Source: Bacteroidetes bacterium HGW-Bacteroidetes-12
Lineage (GTDB): Bacteria > Bacteroidota > Bacteroidia > Flavobacteriales_E > Vicingaceae
Reading direction: 5' to 3'
Assembly (NCBI GenBank): GCA_002841035.1
Contig: PHDR01000044.1
Location: forward strand, 1 to 12,265
Length of the DNA: 12,265 bases
The notes below the pieces were generated by a model. The model saw only the letters and a program-made list of their open reading frames with translations. It made no database searches and was not told where the DNA came from. Position 1 is the first letter of the stretch; each line of letters begins with the position of its first letter. Below, in pieces: positions 8,140-12,265 of this stretch. A program made the position numbers and the translations under genes.

Positions 8140-9765
8140 TTAGTAATGACATTTTGCACACTCCATTCCACCTATTTCGTTTACCGTTATTTTGCCATCT
8201 TGCATTACTTTGTTTTTAAATTCTTCAGGCATTCTGCTGTGTAAGTCATCATAATAGCCATTTCCTTGTGTTGCCACTGATGTTTCCTTATGACATTGAA
8301 TACACCATCCCATAGTAAGTGGAGAAAATTGCTCAACAACATCCATTTCTTGAACAGGACCATGGCAGGTTTGGCATTGTTGTTTACCAACAGTAACGTG
8401 TTGTTGATGGCTAAAAAATGCGTGATCAGGCAAATTATGAACTTTTATCCATTTTACAGGAGTTTGGTTATCTCCATACTTTCCTGTACTAGGGTCAAAA
8501 TCTAAATATGTATAAATTTTTTGTATTTCCTCTGCCATAGGATATTCTTCTCCATTATAAGTAAAAGTTTTTCCTTCTCCTTTAATGTATAAATGACAAT
8601 TCATACATACGTTAAGTGAAGGAATTCCAGACGTTTTACTATGACGTGCACTTGAGTGACAATAATTACAATCAATTTTATCTAACCCAGCATGGATTTG
8701 ATGTGAAAACTTAATAGGTTGTTCTGGTTTATAGCCTTGATGAACGCCTATTTGCATTGCTCCATCCATTAAATCAACCAACCCTGCAAAAAATAATATA
8801 ATAACGATAACCGCTACAATTCCTTTGTTGTTGCTTATTAAATGCTTGCAAGCTTCGGCTAAGGTAACGGGTCCATTATAGGTATCTCCTGTTTTTTCAG
8901 CAACTGCTTTCGCTATAGAAACTCTTGATTTATTTAAAAACACTAATAGTATTACTGCAAATACAATAACAACAACTAATAAAATTAGCATTACTGTAGA
9001 ATTATCATCTTTAGGAACATCAGTTCCTTGAATTTCTGTTGTTTCTGCAGCTACTTCTTTTTTCCCTGGAGGATTTTTAATGTACGCTAAAATTGCTTTA
9101 ACATCTTCATCACTAAGAGCCAGAGGAGGCATCGGCATTTTGTTGTATTCTTCAAAAATAGCATTTGCATCAGGATCTCCAGAAGCAATTAATTCTGGTG
9201 AATTTTGTATCCACTTAATTAACCATTCTTCGCTTCTTTTTTCATTAATTCCTTGCAAGCCTGGACCAACCACCTTGTTTGCTCCAATGCTGTGACATGC
9301 CGAACAATTAGCTTTGTATAGTTTTTCTCCAGCAATAGCTAAATCATCGCCATCACCATCAGTAGCAGTTTCATTTGTTGCAGCAGCTTCTCCACCTTCT
9401 GGATTTGCTAAAAAATCATATACGGCTAAAATTTCGGCATCGGTTAAAACACCTTCAAACGATTGCATTGGAATTTGATATTCTTCAAAAAGTGCAACAG
9501 CATCTTTATCTCCTTCTGCAACCATTTTTTGAGAATCTTTTACCCAATTGGCAAACCATTCCTTACTTCTTTTTTCGGTAACTCCTAATAAACCAGGGCC
9601 AACTAATCTATCGGCTGTGGCAAAATGACAGGCGGTGCAATTGGCATTAAAAATTTCTTTTCCGTTTTGGGCTGTTATGTCTAACTGCATAAAAAGAAAT
9701 GAAAAATAAATTAACGAAAGTTTTAAAATTATACTTTTTGATTTAATACTTGATATCTTATTCAT
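8140..9765 (-). CDS. actA: alternative complex III subunit ActA, multiheme cytochrome c with two N-terminal monoheme domains
   Basis: The 541-residue first gene of the act operon encodes the multiheme electron-exit subunit. An N-terminal signal peptide (hydrophobic residues about 11-28, ending TAQ) directs it to the periplasm. Two class I cytochrome c domains follow in tandem, with CTACH at 43-47 and CSACH at 154-158. Likely Met ligands are Met100 and Met210 or Met212. Two hydrophobic segments (about 258-277 and 314-333) anchor the protein. The C-terminal pentaheme domain has CNYCH (366-370), CMNCH (387-391), CQTCH (464-468), CIQCH (488-492) and CAKCH (536-540), plus free histidines able to act as distal ligands. 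That makes seven CxxCH motifs. The core ActA domain is pentaheme; the extra N-terminal domains make this protein longer than a bare pentaheme ActA. The ATG is at 9763-9765, about 50 bases below a promoter-like element. Confidence 0.94.
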   Translation of the reverse strand: MNKISSIKSKSIILKLSLIYFSFLFMQLDITAQNGKEIFNANCTACHFATADRLVGPGLLGVTEKRSKEWFANWVKDSQKMVAEGDKDAVALFEEYQIPMQSFEGVLTDAEILAVYDFLANPEGGEAAATNETATDGDGDDLAIAGEKLYKANCSACHSIGANKVVGPGLQGINEKRSEEWLIKWIQNSPELIASGDPDANAIFEEYNKMPMPPLALSDEDVKAILAYIKNPPGKKEVAAETTEIQGTDVPKDDNSTVMLILLVVVIVFAVILLVFLNKSRVSIAKAVAEKTGDTYNGPVTLAEACKHLISNNKGIVAVIVIILFFAGLVDLMDGAMQIGVHQGYKPEQPIKFSHQIHAGLDKIDCNYCHSSARHSKTSGIPSLNVCMNCHLYIKGEGKTFTYNGEEYPMAEEIQKIYTYLDFDPSTGKYGDNQTPVKWIKVHNLPDHAFFSHQQHVTVGKQQCQTCHGPVQEMDVVEQFSPLTMGWCIQCHKETSVATQGNGYYDDLHSRMPEEFKNKVMQDGKITVNEIGGMECAKCHY

Positions 9766-9814
9766 AATAAAACAATTACAGTCGTTTGATAAAAGGCACT
9801 ATAAAAATGATTGA

Positions 9815-9822
9815 CAAATGTA
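9815..9822 (-). promoter_or_regulatory. candidate -7 promoter element of the act operon
   Basis: On the minus strand the sequence reads TACATTTG, an exact match to the Bacteroidota -7 consensus TAnnTTTG. It lies about 50 bases before the actA start. No TTTG is visible at the expected -33 position, so the promoter is called from one element only. Confidence 0.55.
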
Positions 9823-9879
9823 AATGAATAGATGTGTTTTTGATAATTTTTTTGACTTAAAATAGCATATATAATATTA

Positions 9880-9898
9880 ATTTAGATTCATTCTAAAT
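9880..9898. promoter_or_regulatory. small palindrome in the divergent promoter region
   Basis: A perfect 7-base inverted repeat, ATTTAGA-TTCAT-TCTAAAT, lies between the candidate actA promoter and the candidate promoter of the plus-strand SPOR gene. Its size and position fit an operator for either direction. In a stretch this AT-rich a chance palindrome is possible, and no regulator is assigned. Confidence 0.3.
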
Positions 9899-9905
9899 AA
9901 TAAAA

Positions 9906-9941
9906 TTTGTTATCTACAAAAATAAATTAAGCTTACTTTTG
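9906..9941 (+). promoter_or_regulatory. candidate promoter of the SPOR-domain gene
   Basis: TTTG at 9906-9909 and TACTTTTG at 9934-9941 (consensus TAnnTTTG) resemble a Bacteroidota promoter. The spacing of 24 bases is a little longer than usual. Transcription would start shortly before 9950, leaving a leader of about 50 bases before the preferred ATG at 10003. Confidence 0.5.
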
Positions 9942-10002
9942 TGAAAAATTGGCTTGTTAGTTGATATTTAAATGATTAATGATAACAGTTATAAACTATT
10001 TT

Positions 10003-10404
10003 ATGAGAAGTCTTATCTTATTTATTTTTATCTATTTTTTTACTATTAATTTAAACGCTCAAACAGATAGTTTGGCTTTACCTAAAACATCAAACACCAC
10101 TGTTTTGAAAGATGTTTCAATAGATAGAATTATTGACACGTATCATAGTTCATATCAATTAATAGGATACCGTGTTCAAATTGGATCGGAATCAAATAGC
10201 CAACCTGCCAAAAGAATCAGAGCTACTTTTATTCAAAAATATAAAGACATTCCTGCTTACGAAGTTTATCAACAGCCTTATTTTAAAGTGCGTGTTGGCG
10301 ATTTCAAAACCAAATTAGAAGCCATCAAATTTCAAAAAGAAATTCTCTCCGACTTTCCCAATAGCTTTATTGTGAAAGATGAAATTGAGTTTAAGGGGGA
10401 GTAA
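10003..10404 (+). CDS. small secreted SPOR-domain protein
   Basis: Translated from the ATG at 10003 this gives 133 residues. An upstream in-frame ATG at 9979 would place eight extra residues before a clean signal peptide, so the later start is preferred. The signal peptide (MRSLILFIFIYFF core) ends LNA-Q, a common Bacteroidota cleavage pattern after residue 19. Residues of about 53-128 look like a SPOR (sporulation-related repeat) domain: a YRVQIGS strand, an alpha-helical middle, KVRVGDF, then KLEAIKFQKEI and a final hydrophobic strand. SPOR domains bind glycan strands of peptidoglycan that lack stem peptides, often at division sites. The residues between signal and domain look like a short linker. 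The last codons (EFKGE, stop) run into a repeat element, so the C-terminus may have been altered by it. Confidence 0.8.
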   Translation: MRSLILFIFIYFFTINLNAQTDSLALPKTSNTTVLKDVSIDRIIDTYHSSYQLIGYRVQIGSESNSQPAKRIRATFIQKYKDIPAYEVYQQPYFKVRVGDFKTKLEAIKFQKEILSDFPNSFIVKDEIEFKGE

Positions 10405-10435
10405 GCCCCCTAAATCCCCCGAAGAGGGGGGCTTA
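10396..10435. repeat. G/C-rich palindromic intergenic repeat overlapping the SPOR gene stop
   Basis: TAAGCCCCC (10402-10410) pairs perfectly with GGGGGCTTA (10427-10435), and further C5/G5 runs lie between and before these arms. The element stands out as G/C-rich in AT-rich surroundings and resembles the 'CCCCCTAAATCCCCC' type of repeat scattered through many Bacteroidota genomes, as recalled and not searched. The left arm contains the TAA stop of the SPOR gene. It could act as a transcript-end stabiliser, but there is no T run to make it an intrinsic terminator. Confidence 0.7.
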
Positions 10436-10460
10436 TCCAACGCGCTTAGCCAATCTTTAA

Positions 10461-10566
10461 CGTCATTGCGATGCCTTACTATGGATAAGTGTGCAGAGAA
10501 GCAGAAGCAATCTGTCCTTCAATTAGGCAGATTGCTTCGCTTCACTGCGTTCCGTTCGCAATGACG
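10461..10566. repeat. REP-like palindromic element (CGTCATTGCG ... CGCAATGACG)
   Basis: The outer arms CGTCATTGCG (10461-10470) and CGCAATGACG (10557-10566) are perfect 10-base inverted repeats. Inside them GAAGCAATCTG (10504-10514) pairs with CAGATTGCTTC (10528-10538) around a 13-base loop. The whole unit is about 106 bases and G/C-richer than its flanks. From memory, the terminal sequence is shared by a widespread family of non-coding intergenic repeats in bacteria. An open reading frame of 61 codons across it (10379-10564) is an artefact of the repeat. Confidence 0.8.
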
Positions 10567-10866
10567 ATAAAAGGAAGCAGATTTTGTTCGAAATCGTGCA
10601 AAACGGTGAGATTACAACATCAGAGGTGTGTTTTTAAGGTCAAAATTACCTGCATACATTAAAATACCGAATATTTAATGTTTAACATCAAAAAAACCGT
10701 TTGTTACAAACAAATACTTTTGTGTTTTTTATATAATATAAAACCATTAAACCCTAATAAAGTACATCTACGAAGAGTTTTTACCTATTCAAACGGCTAA
10801 AAAACATAATATTTGGCTGTTAAAGACCCTTTACCTTCCTACCTATTCAAAAAAATCTCAAAAAAA
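10567..10866. other. AT-rich intergenic stretch without a recognisable gene
   Basis: No open reading frame of useful length and no RNA gene is visible here. It contains one isolated TACTTTTG (10715-10722), which matches the promoter -7 consensus but has no properly spaced TTTG and no gene directly after it. It also holds a 12-base direct repeat (see 10782-10851). Confidence 0.5.
10782..10851. repeat. 12-base direct repeat TACCTATTCAAA
   Basis: TACCTATTCAAA occurs at 10782-10793 and again at 10840-10851, 58 bases apart, in non-coding sequence upstream of the membrane-protein promoter. It could be a duplicated regulator site or a scar of a lost element. The evidence does not decide between these. 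Confidence 0.4.
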
Positions 10867-10916
10867 TTTGTTATATTAAAAATATATTTATTTACTTTGC
10901 AATTCAAAGTACTTTT
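10867..10916 (+). promoter_or_regulatory. promoter with overlapping palindromic operator before the membrane-protein gene
   Basis: TTTG at 10867-10870 and TTACTTTG at 10892-10899 (one mismatch to TAnnTTTG) are 21 bases apart, a good Bacteroidota promoter. The perfect palindrome ACTTTG-CAATT-CAAAGT (10894-10910) overlaps the -7 element, so a bound regulator would block it. The adjoining AAAGTACTTT (10906-10915) is itself a perfect palindrome. The same 23-base sequence recurs after the regulator gene at 12043-12065. The likely ligand is the winged-helix protein encoded at 11736-12026, by inference. Confidence 0.6.
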
Positions 10917-10920
10917 TAAT

Positions 10921-11580
10921 ATGGAAAATTCAAAACAACATTTAGAAGCTCTTTCGGGCATAAAAGATTTGATGGAGAAATCTACCAAGTTTATTTCATT
11001 AAGTGGTTTGTCTGGTGTAATTGCTGGAATTACTGCTTTAATAGGAGCTTTTATAGCTAACTTAAGAATCGACTATTACCTGAATACAACATTTACAAAA
11101 ACCAGGTTAGAAATGTATTTTTCGGAAAATTTAATGGAGGAATTAACCTTAGAGCTTTTTATTATCGCTACAAGCGTTTTAGTTATCTCTGTTACTTTTG
11201 GAATTTTGCTTACCATTAGAGAGTCTAAGAAAAATGGTCAGCATATTTGGGGCAAAAACAGCAAATTATTACTGCTAAACTTAATTGTACCACTGGTTGC
11301 AGGAGGTATTTTTTGCTTAATATTAATCTATCATGGTTTGTATGTGTTGGTTGCTCCTGCCACCTTACTTTTTTATGGATTGGCTTTATTTAACTGTGGA
11401 AAATATACCTTAGGTGAAATAAAATACTTGGGAATTTTAGAAATTATTTTAGGTTTAGTAAGTGCCATATTTATTGGCAAAGGATTGTTGTTTTGGTCTA
11501 TTGGTTTTGGTGTGTTACATATTGTTTATGGTACTTTAATGCATTTTAAATATAATAATAAACCTCAAAACGCTAATTAG
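10921..11580 (+). CDS. six-helix membrane protein of unknown function, paired with a winged-helix regulator
   Basis: The ATG at 10921 gives 219 residues and lies 5 bases after the palindromic operator. An in-frame upstream start at 10813 would run through the promoter and is rejected. The product has a soluble N-terminus (about 22 residues) and six hydrophobic segments at about 24-47, 78-99, 114-137, 140-157, 168-186 and 188-206, with a short polar tail. The loop between helices 1 and 2 (about residues 48-77) is the largest. No catalytic or binding motif is recognisable. Small membrane proteins of this kind next to a short winged-helix regulator are familiar in Bacteroidota, and the shared palindrome suggests the regulator controls it. 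I cannot assign a function; a sensing or envelope-stress role would be a guess. Confidence 0.8.
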   Translation: MENSKQHLEALSGIKDLMEKSTKFISLSGLSGVIAGITALIGAFIANLRIDYYLNTTFTKTRLEMYFSENLMEELTLELFIIATSVLVISVTFGILLTIRESKKNGQHIWGKNSKLLLLNLIVPLVAGGIFCLILIYHGLYVLVAPATLLFYGLALFNCGKYTLGEIKYLGILEIILGLVSAIFIGKGLLFWSIGFGVLHIVYGTLMHFKYNNKPQNAN

Positions 11581-11587
11581 AGTCTGT

Positions 11588-11693
11588 CTATAATGTCCGA
11601 TTTCTTCGTTATTCTTGTTTTAAAAATTAGTCATTTACAACAGCAAACTCCTGATTTTCAAAACTTCGAAAGCCTCGAACTCGAACATTATAG
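11588..11693. repeat. 106-base imperfect palindromic intergenic element
   Basis: Two 51-base arms (11588-11638 and 11643-11693) align without gaps as an inverted repeat around the loop AACA, with roughly two thirds of positions paired. The ends are strongest: CTATAATGTCCGA (11588-11600) against TCGAACATTATAG (11681-11693), one mismatch. The GTTTT and AAAAT blocks nearer the centre also pair. It starts 7 bases after the membrane gene's stop and ends 42 bases before the regulator's start. It resembles dispersed non-coding repeats of Bacteroidota, as recalled and not searched, and has no coding capacity, so a MITE-like or REP-like origin fits. Confidence 0.75.
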
Positions 11694-11735
11694 TTTAGCC
11701 TCAAAACTTTATAAAAAAATACGAATTATAATAAA

Positions 11736-12026
11736 ATGATAGAGGGGTTAAATAAAATATTTGAAAGTAGGGTGCGTTTGGGAATTATGTCTGTGCTAAT
11801 GGTAAATGATGAAATAGATTTTAATTCATTGAAAGAACTACTAAACGTAACCGATGGAAATTTAGCCAGCCATATTGCCGGATTAGAAAAAAATGAATAC
11901 ATAAAAGTAATTAAAGAATTTGTAGGTAAAAAACCAAAAACATCTTTTGCAGCAACGCCTTCTGGGAAAAAAGCTTTTCAAGATCACTTAACCGCTTTAG
12001 AAAATTTACTAAACCAACATAATTAA
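11736..12026 (+). CDS. winged-helix DNA-binding transcriptional regulator (HTH_34-like)
   Basis: This 96-residue protein consists of one winged-helix domain. Helix 1 (IFESRVRLGIMSVLMV, about 8-23) leads to a short acidic stretch. The helix-turn-helix is at about 29-52, with DGNLASHIAGLEK (40-52) as recognition helix, followed by a basic wing (about 54-75, including VGKKPKTSFAAT). A C-terminal helix (about 77-93) probably serves dimerisation. This pattern fits the small MarR/ArsR-like winged-helix proteins of Bacteroidota (HTH_34). No metal-binding cysteine cluster or ligand domain is present, so the signal is unknown. The palindromes on both sides of the gene pair (10894-10910, 12043-12059) have the two-fold symmetry expected for a dimeric regulator. 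Its own start has no clear promoter; it could be read from the membrane gene's promoter. Confidence 0.85.
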   Translation: MIEGLNKIFESRVRLGIMSVLMVNDEIDFNSLKELLNVTDGNLASHIAGLEKNEYIKVIKEFVGKKPKTSFAATPSGKKAFQDHLTALENLLNQHN

Positions 12027-12042
12027 TTTTTTTTATAAACAA

Positions 12043-12065
12043 ACTTTGAAATTCAAAGTACTTTT
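12043..12065 (+). promoter_or_regulatory. second copy of the palindromic operator
   Basis: ACTTTG-AAATT-CAAAGT (12043-12059) followed by ACTTTT repeats the sequence at 10894-10916 with a single base difference over 23 bases. It lies 16 bases after the regulator stop and 13 bases before an ATG at 12079 that opens only a four-codon frame. Overlap with a weaker -7 like element (AAACTTTG) is possible. Inference: an operator/promoter for the following gene, and a target of the upstream regulator. Confidence 0.6.
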
Positions 12066-12207
12066 AAAACTAAAAACCATGAAAACCCTATAACAACTCT
12101 CCCCCTTCCCCCCTCTCTTTAAAGAGAGGGGGGAAAGTTATCGTAAGATAACTTGGGGGGTGAGTCAAGAAATAACAATAAAACTAAAAAACTAAAACCA
12201 TGAAAAC
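12066..12207 (+). repeat. duplicated start-codon leader flanking a palindromic element
   Basis: The leader AAAACTAAAAACCATGAAAA at 12066-12085 is repeated as AAAACTAAAACCATGAAAAC at 12188-12207, differing by one A. The first ATG (12079) opens Met-Lys-Thr-Leu-stop (12079-12093). The second (12200) opens the real downstream frame, which also begins Met-Lys-Thr. The two copies bracket the three-armed element at 12096-12165, as a target duplication or a local copy of the gene start would. Confidence 0.5.
12096..12165. repeat. three-armed (cloverleaf-like) palindromic repeat
   Basis: An outer stem (12096-12105 with 12156-12165, one T-T mismatch) encloses two perfect hairpins. The first is a 30-base perfect palindrome at 12106-12135 with CCCCCCTCTCTTT/AAAGAGAGGGGGG arms. 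The second is AGTTATC (12136-12142) pairing with GATAACT (12147-12153) around GTAA. The G/C-rich arms contrast with the AT-rich surroundings. This looks like another family of mobile intergenic repeat, distinct in sequence from those at 10396, 10461 and 11588. Confidence 0.75.
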
Positions 12208-12265
12208 AAAAAAAATTCAACTCACCTTCTTTTTAATAGGAACACTTCTTTTTAACTGGCTATTC
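12200..12265 (+). CDS. 5' end of a probable membrane protein, cut by the window edge
   Basis: An open frame from the ATG at 12200 continues to the last base, giving 22 residues: a basic start (MKTKKIQ) followed by a hydrophobic stretch (LTFFLIGTLLFNWLF). This fits a first transmembrane helix or a signal anchor. It follows the operator copy and the palindromic insertion, and probably belongs to the regulator's module. Too little is present for a family; a DUF4153/DUF4173-type membrane protein or another envelope protein is possible but only a guess. Confidence 0.6.
   Translation, partial: MKTKKIQLTFFLIGTLLFNWLF

Noticed and set aside
10379..10564. 61-codon open frame across the repeat region after the SPOR gene
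   Set aside because: It lies almost wholly inside two palindromic repeats, overlaps the SPOR gene end in another frame, and has no protein-like composition or promoter.
10461..10566. Possible tRNA or structured non-coding RNA because of the G/C-rich stems
   Set aside because: No cloverleaf with tRNA consensus bases is present. The perfect terminal inverted repeats fit a REP-like element better.
10813..10920. N-terminal extension of the membrane protein by 36 residues
   Set aside because: The extension covers the promoter and palindromic operator; the ATG at 10921 directly follows them and gives a normal N-terminus.
10396..12207. CRISPR array
   Set aside because: The repeats differ in sequence and size, and there is no regular repeat-spacer pattern.

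Overview
This AT-rich window comes from a member of the Bacteroidota, most likely the Flavobacteriia or a close relative. The evidence is a complete alternative complex III (act) operon of the Bacteroidota type, promoter elements of the form TAnnTTTG, the absence of clear Shine-Dalgarno sequences, signal peptides that end in A-Q, and short palindromic intergenic repeats of the kind common in this phylum. No species can be named from the sequence alone.

Layout. On the minus strand, reading from about 9.8 kb down to 1.0 kb, the operon actA-actB-actC-actD-actE-actF encodes a six-subunit quinol:cytochrome c oxidoreductase (alternative complex III, a functional replacement for the bc1 complex). 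ActC and ActF are the large membrane subunits, of which ActC is the likely quinol-binding one. ActB carries four predicted iron-sulfur clusters. ActA and ActE carry c-type hemes, and ActD is a small membrane-anchored subunit. Gaps between genes are 6 to 53 bases, and a strong rho-independent terminator follows actF directly. No cytochrome oxidase genes follow in the window. Beyond the terminator, on the same strand, lies a TauE/SafE-family permease of unknown substrate.

A divergent promoter region of about 240 bases separates actA from a plus-strand gene for a small secreted SPOR-domain protein. A repeat-rich region of about 0.5 kb follows, holding two families of palindromic repeat.

The right end (10.87 kb to the window edge) holds a small regulatory module: a six-helix membrane protein, a 96-residue winged-helix regulator, and the first 22 codons of a third, probably membrane-associated, protein. 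A nearly identical 23-base sequence containing a perfect ACTTTG-5-CAAAGT palindrome lies before the first gene and again after the regulator. This suggests an operator for the regulator. Two further palindromic elements have entered the module: a 106-base hairpin between the membrane gene and the regulator, and a three-armed element flanked by two copies of a start-codon leader.

The least ordinary features are the tandem pair of monoheme cytochrome domains in ActA, which gives seven heme-binding motifs, and this palindrome-marked regulator module with its repeat insertions.
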